Source: Rhinopithecus roxellana (lineage: Eukaryota > Chordata > Mammalia > Primates > Cercopithecidae). Taken from it: a stretch of 64,000 nucleotides of DNA. The notes below the pieces were generated by a model. The model had not been told where the DNA came from, ran no database searches, and saw only the letters and a program-made list of their open reading frames with translations. Location: assembly GCF_007565055.1 (NCBI RefSeq), contig NC_044568.1, positions 24,439,936 through 24,503,935 of the forward strand. The letters are read 5' to 3'. Positions 16,526-28,500 of the stretch are shown in pieces. Both the position numbers and the translations under genes were made by a program. Each line of letters starts with the position of its first letter. Position 1 is the stretch's first letter.

Positions 16526-16960
16526 TGTCTGGCTTCCCTCTGGACTGGGAGCTCAGTGAGGACTCTGACCAGTAACTTACACAAAAGGAGCTCTATACAT
16601 ATTATAATATATTCACTGACTAAATGAACAAGGACTTTCCAACTGTGTTTCTGAGTTTTACAGATGGGAAAACTAAGGCCAAAGGATAGGAGTGGGGCTC
16701 ATACAGCTAAGTCTGAAGGGAAACTGGAAGCAGCAACCACCTCTGCACCTCACCTGGTCCAAGAGGGGTTCAGGACTTGGGCCACCAAACTCTAGGGCCT
16801 GTCCCTCAGGCGCAATTGCAGCTGCTCCTAGGCTATGCCAACCTCTGCCAGAGACCAGATGTAAGGGTGTGAGCAAGGACAGGAACAGCAGAGGCCAGTG
16901 GAGGGAGTGGGGACAGGGCCAAGGGAGCTCTTGGGCTTGACTCTCAAGGCCTGAATCACT

Positions 16961-16982
16961 GTATGTGTGTGTGTGTGTGTGT
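16961..16982. repeat. (TG)n microsatellite
   Basis: About ten TG units, inside the putative KIAA0895L 3'UTR. Confidence 0.85.
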
Positions 16983-17660
16983 AATGGGAGTGGGGCTGGG
17001 AAAATTGGTGCCTTCTAGGAAGGAATGTCCTGTTCCCCTGCCCACAAAACCTTCAGGAGCTGCTGCTCCCAGTCACAGGAAGTAGACCATATAAATATGG
17101 AATAAATACATGACCAGTGACAGAGGCAAAATGTCAGAAAGCAGACCCCAGACCAGCTGGGTCTCTACTACCAGGACCCCAGGCTCAGGCCATCAATCAC
17201 CCCGGGAGAAGAGATCCCAACCCCTACCAGGACCCAGTGAGAGGTAGACAGCACGACTGCTGAAAGAGCACCAAGGGGCCAGGTGAGGGAGGGAGACTGG
17301 AGTACCGGGACAACCAAGCCGTCTCATGCAAGAACAAGTTTCTATTCCCAAACCACCCCCATCCCCATCAATGCTCAGCTCCCTTCCTGTCCCCATGCCT
17401 TCCCTCTGCTCAACAGAGAGCTGGAGGCAGGAGGGGGACTCAGTTTGCCAGACATGCTGTTGCAGGTCCCCAGGCCCCAGGGAGGCTAGCAAGGGACACA
17501 AACCCTTTGATGTTGCCACTCCTCCTCAAGGAATGCTCCTGCCCTCCCAACACCCCCAATAAACACCCAGGCCGTGGAAGCATGGAGCAAACAGCTTCAT
17601 GTTCTGGGGGCCTATCTGGAGCTTCTGTCCAGGGCCTCTGTCTGCAGCCCTCAACGGACA

Positions 17661-20600
17661 TCAGTCGGGTAGCAGGCGACCCAGCTCTGCCTCATCCAGC
17701 CGGTTGGTGGCCATGATGTGCTCCAGCTGCTGCCGGTAGCGTGCCAAGTCCTGCATGAAGTGGGGCACCCGGGTATTATCCAGCACCCCATGGGGCCGCA
17801 GGTGGTCCACATCCTCATAGGATACCTGCAGGAGGAAGCTGGGCATCAGGCATAAGCAGTGGCCCCTGGCTTTTAGGTAGCGGGTTCCAGCCCACTGCTT
17901 ATGGCTCACTGCCCTTTGCTCCAGGACTCCCCTCCTGATCCACAATTAGCTACAACGTTTTATACCTCTAGACTCAATCCTTGGTCTTTGCTCTTTCTCT
18001 TAATAGTTTCTTTTTGTCATAGATGCCCTACAACCCCACTTCTCTCTCTAGCCCAGCCTCTCCCCTCACCTCCAAACATGGACATCCAACTGCTTCTTTA
18101 ATGTCTTCCCCTGGATAGCCTTCAGGGTGGCCTCATGTCCAACAGTCAACTCCTGAGTGCCGGCTTATGCCAGCTCCACCCTCTTCATAGTCACCCAGGT
18201 CAGATTCCAGGGAGGGGGCTTGGACTCTCACCCTCCCATCATGGTAGCCACTGAGTTAAAAGGATTCCCCTCTCTGAAGAGCTCTCCAGCTCGTCCCTTC
18301 ATCTCCAACCCAATGGCCACTGCCTGGTTAGGCCAGACCACCATCCCTTCTGCAGGAGTGACAGGAAAGGCCTCCTCTGTGCCCCTGCACTCCCTTCCCT
18401 AGTCCTCTCTCCAATCCACCTCCCATATGACGTCCAGAAGGAGCCTTCTGAAGCAAATATCAGTGTCACTCCTCTGCTTAAAGCTCCTCCCACTCCCCGT
18501 TGCTTCAGATGAAGTCTGCTTTCCTCGGCCTGGCACAAATGCCAGTGCCAGGGAGTTGCTCCCTGGCCATTCCTCCTTCCCCTGGCCTTCCCCTGATGGC
18601 TCCCTTGGCCTGGAATGCTCACCTCCTTTGAGATGCAGTATTTACATACACCTGCAGCCTCGTTAAGCACCTGGTCTTGCTGCCAGTCATTTCATCTCCT
18701 GTTCTCACTTCCACCCACACTCCCCCCACCACCAGAGGCCTGGCACCCAGCCCTCGGTCTAGCACCAATCCGAGGCTCAGGGAATTCTACAGCGAGGCAG
18801 GGAGCTGGCCGGAACCTCTGAAGGTCCACAGCCCCTCACCTTGCCCAGTGAGGTCAGCAGCGGGAAATCGATGGTTTGGCGATGTCTCAGAATGCGCACG
18901 ATGCCGTCCAGGTACACCTGGTCCTTGCTGAAACAACCTGGGAGCGCAGGAAGGCGGTGAGACCCCCTCGACCGAAGCCCCGCCCCCTCCCAGCCCCCAC
19001 CCTGCTCTAAGCACCTCCCCCGCGCTGGCGCCCACCTGGCAGCGAGGTGTCGGTCTGGCCGCGCTTGGCGCGCACGCAGTACTCCCAGCGCACGTCGGCG
19101 TCCTGCACGTAGCGCGCCAGGTCCTGGAAGAGCTGACGGAAGGACATGCGCGCGGCGCGGTGGATCGTGTAGTAGAGCAGCGCAGCGCGCCACAAGAACG
19201 GCTGCTTGCGGAACAGCACGCTGTGTAGGCTGGCCAGGCCCTCCTCCGTGGGGTTCGCCGGCCGCAGCCCGTACCGCAGCCGGCCCTCCGCATTGTGCCA
19301 CGGCTGGCGCGCGTTGTTCACGCCCCGCAGGTAATGGGTGCCTGCGGGGAAGGCGAGGGGAGGCGGCGCTGGGTGGGGCGTTCAGGGACCAGCCTGTGAG
19401 CCCAGTCCTGGCCCCGCTCCACCTGGCGGGGCTCTGGCCGCGACACTTCCATCCTCATGCTCCCAAACTCAGGCTCGCACAGAAGCTCTCCCAGCCCCAG
19501 GCAGCGTGAAGCTCCTCCTCCGGTGGACTCGCACCCAAGGATCCACAGAGGCTCACATACATGATGAATCCTCTCCCACCCATCCGCCCCCCACCCTGCA
19601 CCCACGCACCCACACACGTGCACGAACTCTCCCGAACTGACATTGCCCCCAGCCCTCCTGGGCACAAGAATACATATACCACCCTGCCCAACATCCTGGG
19701 TGCCCACATCATCTTGAACAGTCACGCTGAGGCACCCGGTAAAAAACACCTCTTGCCCAGAGCAACAGGATTCTCGAGGAAGAGAGACAGACAGATAGGA
19801 ATAGCGGTGAGTGCCCTGCACCCTCCTGCCCAGCCTGGCCAGTCCTCTCCTAAACCAGGTGCCGTGTGTCCTCAAGCCAAGTCCATTCCCAGGATCTGGC
19901 CTTCCATCCACCCTGGAGGGTCCGCGTGGCGGCTGGCCTGGTGGGACCCTGAGGCTTCTCCTTCTGGCCTGTCAGGGCCTCACCAGCCTTACCCCCACTG
20001 TCGAGAGAAGTCAGAGAGGAAGCGAAGAGAGAAAAATATACCCGAAAGGACCAAGAGATAAGGGCGAGCCCAGAGCATGGGCAGGCATGTTCTGGCCTAC
20101 CTCTGTGAGCCAGAGGGCGGAGGTGGATGCTCAGGAAGAGAAAGCCCTGACCTCAGAAGGGAAGGGGTAGAAACAAAAGGGGGAGTTATTGGGGCCCCTC
20201 CTTCCCACTCCTCCCAGCTCCCAGACCCCTTTCATGCCTACCCATCCACCCGGATACCCACACCCTGACCTATCTCATGCCGCAGCATGCCCTCCAACCA
20301 GTACTGGCGGGCTCCGGTCAGGTTGATCGCCAATGTGGGCCGGCTGTTCTCCACCATCATCACTGCCTGGGACAGCAGGTCCTCACTCAGCTGCACCACA
20401 ACCTGCAGGTGGCAGTGCTCTGAGCCATGGCCACCAGCCTGGGGCCAGGGTGCAGGTGGACCCAATGATGCCATAGGGCAGCAGGGCCAGACAATTGGCC
20501 AGGGCACCCGCCCTTCATCACCTCTACTCAGAACCAGCTCCCACCTCACTGGGGCAGGGGCAGGGGTGGGTTATGTGTGGAGCTGGACCTGGGATCACCC

Positions 20601-21450
20601 ACAAGACACCCTGATTTGGGGCATGTAGAGGAAGGGCTCTGCAGGCAAGCTCACCTCCCCGACGCAGCCCTCCTTCTGCATGTATTTGCGCACAATGGAC
20701 CATATCTGGCACTTGGTGAGCAGCTGCCCCCCGGTGGCAGCCTCAAAGTGTTCATAGGTTCCAAACTTCTCCAGAACAGCCTCAATGATGCCAACTGCCT
20801 GTACACGGGGCCACAGTGGCTGGTCAGGACAAGCCCCTTGGGTGGTCAGGGCCAGGGTATGGTGGGGAGGCTGGACTGACCTGATGGATGAACTGTCCAG
20901 AGGCCTCGCAGTACTTCTCCAACACAGCTGTGGGCATGGGCTCCTGGTACTCGAACTGTGGATTGTAGGTGTAATGGGACTGGAAGAACTTGTCCCGCTC
21001 ACGGTCCATATTGGTTGGCCGCAGGGCCACCAACATGCAGGGGTTCTTGCTGGCACTATGGCCTGCATCCCTTTGAGTTTTAGCAATGTGAGGCAGGGAG
21101 GCTGCAGGCCGCAGGGTGCCCCCGCCTGGGTTCTGTCCCCGTCCAGGTGGAGGCCGTCCCAGGGTGCCACGTCCCCGCCGGCCAGTACTATTTACAGAGT
21201 AGGTGCTCTCACTGCGACGCATGTGGCCACGGTGGCCCAGGTGCATCTGTGAGAAGGGCTGCTGCTCAGGCTGGGGCTGCAGTGCTGGGGGGACTGCCAG
21301 AGCCAGAGGCAAGGCCAGGGACTGAGACCAGGGGTACAGTGGTGGCCCATCTCGGTCTGAGGGCTTCAGCCTATGGCGCAGGGATGGGGGACTGGTAGGC
21401 GGGCTGGGGGGTGCCTGATCATATGCCTGAGCCCCGGAGTCCAGCACCAT
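17661..21450 (-). CDS. KIAA0895L: Microtubule-associated tyrosine carboxypeptidase 1 (MATCAP1/KIAA0895L)
   Basis: Zinc metalloprotease that removes the C-terminal tyrosine of alpha-tubulin (known for human MATCAP). Six coding exons on the - strand, first to last: 20881-21450, 20655-20798, 20270-20402, 19036-19341, 18840-18937, 17661-17825. These give 471 residues, equal to human from memory, with every junction in phase. Residues 1-150 are Pro/Ser/Arg-rich and probably disordered. The catalytic region follows and contains HEIGTH, the HExxxH zinc motif, followed by YLRGVNNARQ. Exon 3 ends inside the glycine codon of this motif. The start is the first ATG in the exon whose acceptor is at 21507-21508. 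The protein ends GRLLPD. The promoter is probably the GC-rich block at 24.7-25.3 kb, about 340 bases past the EXOC3L1 end in human. Confidence 0.96.
18240..18650 (+). repeat. Probable L2 LINE remnant
   Basis: Text such as 'tgtcactcctctgcttaaagctcctcccactccccgttgcttcagatgaagtc' resembles the L2 3' region. It lies in KIAA0895L intron 5, antisense to the gene. Confidence 0.5.
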
Positions 21451-21699
21451 TCTGTCTTGGGGGTCACATCCAGCCGGGTCACTCCAACTCCCAACACTGT
21501 CGACCTCTGGGAACACAGAAGGGCATGTGGAGACCAGCATGAGTGGGTGTGACCAAACGACCAGCAGGCCCTGTACTCCGCATTGCCTCTGCTGGGCCCT
21601 TGGTGGGCCCAGGCTCTGCTACCAGGGGTCTGATTGGCTGCAGCTTCCATTGCCTACAGCAGACTCACCTGAGTATGCTAGGCCAGGGGAAAGCACTTT

Positions 21700-21870
21700 T
21701 GTTTTTGTTTTTGCTCTTTGAGACGGGGTCTCGCTCTGTCACCCAAGGTGGAGTGTAGTGCAATGATCGTAGCTCATTGCAGCCTCCAACTCCTGGCCTC
21801 AAGTAGTCCTCCCGCCTCAGCCTCCCAAAGTGCTGGAATTAAACGCATGAACCACCGCACCCAGCTGAAA
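21700..21870 (-). repeat. Truncated Alu monomer
   Basis: Reverse-strand single-arm Alu, from the gttttt tract through 'accaccgcacccagc'. Confidence 0.75.
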
Positions 21871-21879
21871 GCAAGAGTT

Positions 21880-22188
21880 GTTTTTTTTTTTTTTTTTTTT
21901 GAGACAGAGTCTCGCTCTGTCGCCCGGGCTGGAATGCAGTGGCCGGATCTCAGCTCACTGCAAGCTCCGCCTCCCGGGTTTACGCCATTCTCCTGCCTCA
22001 GCCTCCCGAGTAGCTGGGACTACAGGCGCCCGCCACCTCGCCCAGCTAGTTTTTTGTATTTTTTAGTAGAGACGGGGTTTCACCGTGTTAGCCAGGATGG
22101 TCTCGATCTCCTGACCTCGTGATCCGCCCGTCTTGGCCTCCCAAAGTGCTGGGATTACAGGCTTGAGCCACCTGCGCCCGGCCGAGAG
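21880..22188 (-). repeat. AluY, Old World monkey type
   Basis: Reverse-strand young Alu with ggtttacgcc and gccggatctcagctcactg variants, flanked by the direct repeat agcaagagtt. It is in the 5' intron of KIAA0895L. Confidence 0.88.
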
Positions 22189-22629
22189 CAAGAGTTTTAA
22201 ACACCCACCTAGATAGTGGTTACTGGAATCCTTTCAGCCTGAGTTCCTGAAGGCAAGGACTGAGCCCCTTATTGTGATTCTAACCTCTGTACTCAGCACT
22301 CACTTAATCTGGGAGGTGACACAGTGCGGCTTCAGCTGCCTGGGCAGATTAGGTAGGTGAGAAAGCCTCAGGGGCTGCCTTCTGCCTATGGCATCTTCTC
22401 AGTGCCACCCCTGCCCACCCACCTGGCTTTACCCACATCATCCTGCCCATTTGGCCTCAGTCAGTTTCAATGTCTGAGGGCCCCATGCTTATACCAGTAC
22501 CCCCCAGAATGCCTTCTCTCCTCTGAGCTATCTGTTGAAATCCAAGTTAGAATCTGCTTTTGGGGAACAGAAGGAAGCTTCAGCAAATCCAAGCCAATCC
22601 CTGGCTTGTCCCTTATCTGAGGAATCTTT

Positions 22630-23850
22630 CCAGTGGTCATCCAAAGCCAGTGTCAGGGCGCTCACCCGGACTCTGTTCCAGGACTCAATCCAATCCTGTC
22701 TCTCCCCAGAGACTGCCTGGAGAAGCTCCAGCTGCTGACCTTCCTTGCCTGCTCAGCGACTCACTTCCATCACTTCCTACATCATCAATCTCTTCCTCTC
22801 TACTGGAGTCTTTCCATCAGCATAAACACATGCTGTTATTTCTCCATCTTAAAAAACAAAACAAAACCCTCACTAGAACCCACACTCCTCCAGCTACAGC
22901 CCCATTGCATCTTCCTCTATCTGCTGCTATTGCAGCACATACCTGAGTCATCTATACCCAGTCTGCAGTTCCTTCTTTCCTGTTCTCTCTTAAATACACT
23001 CCAATTAGCCTTTTGCTCCTGGCACTCCATCCAAATTGATCTAATCAAGGTCACCAATGACCAGCAATGACCTTCATATTGATCAGCACCAGATACAGTT
23101 AATCACTGCATCCTGGAGGCCAGGCAGGGTGGCTCACACCTGTAATCCCAGCACTTTGGGAGGCTGAGGTGGGCGGGTCACCTGAGGTTGGGAGTTTGAG
23201 ACCAGCATGACCAACATGGAGAGACCCTGTCTCTACTAAAAATACAAAATTAGCTGGGCATGGTAGCACATGTCTGTAATCCTAACTACTCGGGAGGCTG
23301 AGGTAAGAGAATCGCTTGAACCTGGGAGGCGGAGGTTGCAGTGAGCCAAGATTGCACCACTGCACTCCAGCCTGGGCAACCACAGCGAAACTCTGTCTCA
23401 AAAAAAAAAAAAAAAAAAAAAAATCACTGCATCCTGGAAACATGCTGTCCACTTGGTTTTCCAAAGACACTCAAACTTAGTTATCCTCCTACTTTGCTGG
23501 TCATCCCTATCTCCCTGACCTCTTAACACTGTAACGCTCCAGGACTTGTCTATGGAAACTTCTCCATTTATGTTCACTCCCTAGGTGTTCTCATCCACTC
23601 TCGTGGTTTTAAATACAGTAGCTCAGACTTCTTCCATAAAAACTTTAGACCAGTGTTGCCAATTTCGGTGCAATTTGACATAGTGTCTATTTGCCCAGGC
23701 TGGTCTTGAATTCCTGGCCTCAAGCGATCTTCCCACCTCAGCTTTCCAAGTAGCTGGAACCAAAGGCACATGCCATCATGTCCAGCTTCAGTGCGCTGTT
23801 GTCACTTGAATGTTTAACAGGCATATCAAACAGAATATGTCCTCTGTCTG
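22630..23850 (+). repeat. L2 LINE reverse-transcriptase remnant, split by an Alu
   Basis: Sequence such as tcaaggtcaccaatgacc and 'acagttaatcactgcatcc' matches the L2 polymerase region (the conserved ...AFDTVDH... area), as does 'ttcactccctaggtgttctcatccactctcgtggttttaaa'. It is frame-broken and ancient. The Alu at 23118-23423 splits it. Confidence 0.65.
23118..23423 (+). repeat. Alu with clear target-site duplication
   Basis: Full-length Alu flanked by the repeated target aatcactgcatcctgg (23101-23116 and again from 23422). It was inserted into the older L2 element. Confidence 0.92.
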
Positions 23851-23859
23851 GGATGTTCC

Positions 23860-24170
23860 TCCCCCTATATAATAGCATGGGTCACTTTCTCACTTTCCTC
23901 AAATCTCTGCATCAATACCATGTTATTAGAAAAGCCTCTCTAACACACCCTCTATAAAGTAGTAAACCTCCTCTCCCCTCTCCACTATCTTCCCTTCCCC
24001 AAATTATTGTTCTCTCTAGCAGTCATCACCATCACTTCAGTACACTTTATATTTGAATGATAGGTATATTGATAGTTATCTGTTTTATCCTTTCCAACAT
24101 TCACAGCTATGTCCCCAGAACCCAGAACAGTGCCTGGCCCGCAGCAGTTGCTCAATAAATAAATGAATCC
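23860..24170 (+). repeat. L2/MIR 3' end remnant
   Basis: Ends with the characteristic 'cagaacagtgcctggcccgcagcagttgctcaataaataaatgaat'. Confidence 0.65.
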
Positions 24171-24399
24171 AAGAGCCCTTCTTTCAAAACTAGAATTATT
24201 CCTTCCCTGCACTTTGCTTCCCTATCTAGACCTCATCTTCCCCCTCTCCACTCCCCTCTACCCTGCCTAATGACCAGCTGCTTGAAAAGACTTCAGGTCC
24301 CAGGTTTCACTCCCTTTAACTAACTGTACACTTTTTTGGACTCTTCACCCCTTTACAGGCTTCTGCCTGGCCCAGTCCCCTCCATCTCCCCTTCTTTCA

Positions 24400-24715
24400 T
24401 TCGACATACCTCCTCGAAATTACCAGAATACGCCTGTTTCTTTCACGTCTCAGGTCCTTCCGCCAAGAATGCCTTTGCAATATATTCCTGGAGCAAACTC
24501 AACCATTCTTCAAGGCTCAGTTTAGGCCTCACTTCCTCCAGGAAGCCTTCCCCGCGTCTAGTGTCCCACTGCTTCGGCGACTTCTTTACTCAGAGCTGTC
24601 ACTGTCGGAGCCTAGGTCCGTGTTCTCACCATCCCCTGAACTCCCCGAAGGCAGGAACGGGGTCTGATTCAACCCCCTGTACCAAGCACCCAGCACTAGG
24701 TGCATAATGAATGAA
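24400..24715 (+). repeat. L2 3' end remnant
   Basis: Contains 'ctcacttcctccaggaagccttcc' and 'cacccagcactaggtgcataatgaatgaa', typical of the L2 3' end. It reaches close to the KIAA0895L promoter block. Confidence 0.6.
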
Positions 24716-24739
24716 GGATGGATGGGGGAGGAGCCCCCG

Positions 24740-25280
24740 ACTACTAAAGGCGGGGTCTGGTGACAAATGAGAGGGTGTGGCCTGTGCGGATAAGAAGCCC
24801 CGGGAGAGGACAAGGTGAAGAGCCAATGGGGAACCAGAAATTGAGGAGGGGCGTGACCTGCAGCCAATAAGCGGTGGGGAACAAGGCGAAGGGCGTGTCC
24901 AATGGAGGGTGGGGCCAGGAGACAATGGAGTGGAGGGTTCTCCGAAAGATCAGGAAAGGTCACGTCGCGCGCCTCCTCCCGGCCTTTGGTGGGGGGGTCC
25001 GTCCGCGTGTGGTGCCCCCACCTGTTCGCCCTTCTTGCCGCCAGCCGCTCCCGCTCTGCTACACCAGCCACCGGCCGCCCAGCCGGCGGGAGCCGACACC
25101 GATGACGTACGTCCTCGGGCGCGCGCACGCTCTTACGAAAGCGGGGAGCTTCTTGTCAGTCTCCGCGGCGGCGCGACCCCGAAGCCACTGGGAGCGAAGC
25201 CAGGCAGGGCTGAGGGGGCGGTGTTCGTGGTCCCGGGCCCGCCCCCTTCCCAAGGCCCCAGCGAGTTACTGGGCTTCAGG
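24740..25280 (-). promoter_or_regulatory. KIAA0895L: Probable KIAA0895L CpG promoter
   Basis: CpG-rich block with four CCAAT-like sites within 110 bases (near 24823, 24863, 24900, 24924) and a CRE-like tgacgtac at 25103. It precedes the KIAA0895L 5' intron and follows closely the 3' end of EXOC3L1. The function is inferred from composition and position. Confidence 0.5.
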
Positions 25281-25540
25281 GGCTCCCAGGTGGCCAGGGC
25301 GGCCGAGACTCTTGCTCACGGCCTGGGCGCGGAGACGTGGGGGCGTAGCCCGCGGCCTCGGGAACGCAGTCCGCACAGAGGGCAAATGCCTGCATAGGCG
25401 GGGCGCAGCCCGTGTACCGGGTCGGGAGCCAGGATACTTTAAGCGTGTCACTGTGCAAGGATTCCCTGAACCCTCGTGGGCATTTTTATTCCATCCCACT
25501 TTCCCCAACACACACACACTCAGGCGTCCGGGAGCCGTGA

Positions 25541-25546
25541 TTTATT
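25541..25546 (-). terminator. EXOC3L1: EXOC3L1 poly(A) signal overlapping its stop codon
   Basis: On the - strand the coding end reads GAA TAA A, so AATAAA contains the stop codon TAA (25542-25544). No other canonical signal lies in the next 150 bases, implying a very short 3'UTR. Confidence 0.7.
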
Positions 25547-28500
25547 CTGAGAGCAGCAGGGCTCGGGCGCAGGACCCCGAGGGCAGGCAGGAGGCCGGCG
25601 CGGGCGCGGGGGCGGGCACGAGGCTGAAGAGGGCGCGGCGGCTAGCGCGGGGCGAGGGCGGCAGCGCAGCCTGAAGCGAGCTGAGAGCGACCAGTTGCTG
25701 CTCCCGGGACAAGTCACCGCGCAGGCCCAAGAGGGCGGAGACGTGGTCCTCGCTGCCGGGGCACCAAGGAGGCGTGTCAGCCCCGTTCTCCCTGCCCTCC
25801 GGCTTCTCCTCCCTCCTGGACCCCCGTCCGCACCTCACGTCGGGAAACTGTTGCTGCAGGCCAGCCACCTCCAGGCCCAGCAGCGCGGGGTCGCGGAGGT
25901 TTAGCAGCTCCCTCAGGGCGAGCAGCACCGGCGCGCACTGCGCGTTCTCCTGCAGGCCCTGAGCACGTCGGGGTAGGGTCTCGCGCCAGCCCTCGTCTCC
26001 CACCCAACCACTGAGACTGTCGCCCGTCTGCCCGCCAAGAAGCTCTCACCAAACCGAGGAAAAGCTGCTGAAGCTGGGCAGCATCGTGCCGCAGGCGCTC
26101 GGCCGCCTGGGTCCTCTCGTCGGCTCCGCGGCACACCAGGCGGCCTTGCATCAGCGCGCTGTAGGTACTGGAGCACCACGGCGCGCTCGGCCTCAGCCAG
26201 TAGCAGCTGCGGGGAGGCAATCAGGTGGGTGCAGGTCGCCTCTCTCACCCGCGCCGCCCCTTCCCCAGCCTTTTCCCCCAACGCACCTGAACCGTGGGGT
26301 TCCGCACGCGCCCGAAGTCCCGGCAGAAGCGCCCCGTCCGTTCGCACACACTTTCCAGCAGCTCAGGGCTCGACAGCCACTGGCGCGAGGGCAGGTCCGC
26401 GAACAGGGGCTGGGGAAATGATCCACACCTGGCATTGCCGCGGAGACCCCCCCCCATTGTACGCTGTACCGCCACCTCTCCACCTCCTTCTCCCATCCTG
26501 ACCTGAAGGAGGCCTCACCTGGAGCTCCGCCTGCAGCGCCTCCAACACCAGGCGGCAGATCCTCCTCTGTAACTTGTCCAGCGCAGCTTCCACCGGAGCC
26601 AAGGCCCCTGAAGGCGCCCCGTCCAGCTGCAGGACAGACACTGAGGAGCTGGACCGAGCAAAACTACGGCTTCAGGACCAAGGCCAAGGCCCGCATGGCC
26701 CTCGGTGGTCCAGCCCCTCCGGCGCCACCTTGTGGGGCAAGTGTTTGATGGGCGGGAGCGAGAACATCGGCTCCCTGCACTTCTGGTCTCAGGCATGGAC
26801 CAGGGCTGGGAGGCGGCGCTCGGCGAGCTACAAAGGACACAGCCCAGCGGGACCTGCCTCTAATTCGTGGTGCGACCTTGAGCAAAACATTCTTTCTGTT
26901 TCTGTTTCCTCATTCGTAAAGGGAGGGAACTATCCCAGTGAGGAGGGAGTAAAAATCATCACTAACTTGTTTTCCTTGCCCCCACCAAAAAGAACATACC
27001 ACCCAAGAGGAAGGGAGTGTGTGTGTGTGTGTGTGTGTGTGTACACACAGCTGTAACCCCAGATATTACTGGCACAGAGTAGGGCCTTGAAATATTTGCT
27101 GGACGAATGAACAATTGACATCATGTGTCAGGCACTATGGTAGGCACTTGACATGTTATCTCATGTGATTCTCAGAACATTCCATTAGTACCCACATAAT
27201 ACTAATGAGAAAAGTGAGATTCAGAGAGATTAGGTAACCCATCCAAGGTCACATAACTAGTAATTAGCAGAACTAGAATTGGAACCCCAGGGCGATGTGA
27301 GTCCAAAGTCCCTAGTGTCCTAGTGTGGGCTGGGCCCATACATAATAGGTACTCAATAGGGGGTTAGTGAAGGTGGGGTTCCCCGGGGGCCTTCTGGTAC
27401 CTGAGTGCTGACTGGTGGTTGAGGGCGGCCAGTAGGTAGGGCACGTAATGAGGGGCCATTGCTTTCCCCCTGAGGTGGTCTCGGGAGAATCGGATCAGAG
27501 CATCACTGAAGCTGCAATGGGCAGAGGTGGCTCCTGGACTTGCTGCTATGCTGGCACCCCCACAGCCCCAGTCCCTGGTACTCCTGTCCCACCTCCAAGA
27601 TACCCAAGTCCTTGTTTGAAAGAGCCCTTTCCCTGTGATATGTCTTATTAACTCAGAGTCCCTTTCGGCTGCCTGGGGAGCAGGGATAGGGATCAGGAAT
27701 GGGTCAGTGCCTTGACAGACCTCCTCAGGAATATGCCCAGTTCTGACAGTGCCATGCCATGCACTCGCTGTTGTAGTGACTCACTGACCAGGCTGGCCAC
27801 ACGAATGTTCTCTTCCAGGATCTGCAGGCAGAAATGAGCAGCCATCAGCAAAGCCTCCCTCCTTTCTCTCCTCCCCATTGCCCCATGGAGGGTGCCTGCC
27901 TCTCTGGCCACTTCCCACCTACCTGCAGCACGATGGCTGGCATTGGTGAGTAATAGGAGCCAGACGGGTCCGTGTTGGGCCCCTGCTCCCGGCCCCACTC
28001 AGCTACCTCCCCATCCAGCGCATTCTGCAGCCACTGGGACACACTTGCCTGGAGGGAGGGGCCAGGGGCAAAGGAATGTAGCAGGGATCTGACCCTGCCG
28101 GAGATGGGTAGACATTCCACTCTGCAGATAAAGGTCCACAGCAGATGCATAGGACTGCTCTGGACCTTTGCGTCAACTACTCACCTGGACGTTGGCCACA
28201 AATGTTGCCTCCAGCTGCTCAATGTTCTCCAAGGTCAGGAGGGGCTCCAGCTGTGACACATCAGCCTCAGGCCCCAACTCCAGGCTCCCCATCATTTCCT
28301 GCCTGGAGATGGATGGCCTGGTGTCACACCAAGCCCCCAGCCTCTGATCCCCCACGTCCCGCCGCCCCAAAGGCACTGACCCCAGGTACACATGCAGTGC
28401 CCAGTGCAGCAAGGCGAAGGCATCCGCAGCTTCCAGCTCCGGCCCTGCAAGGAGGTGCTGCAGGCTGCGGCGCAGACCGCTATGCAGTGTGTGGGCCCAT

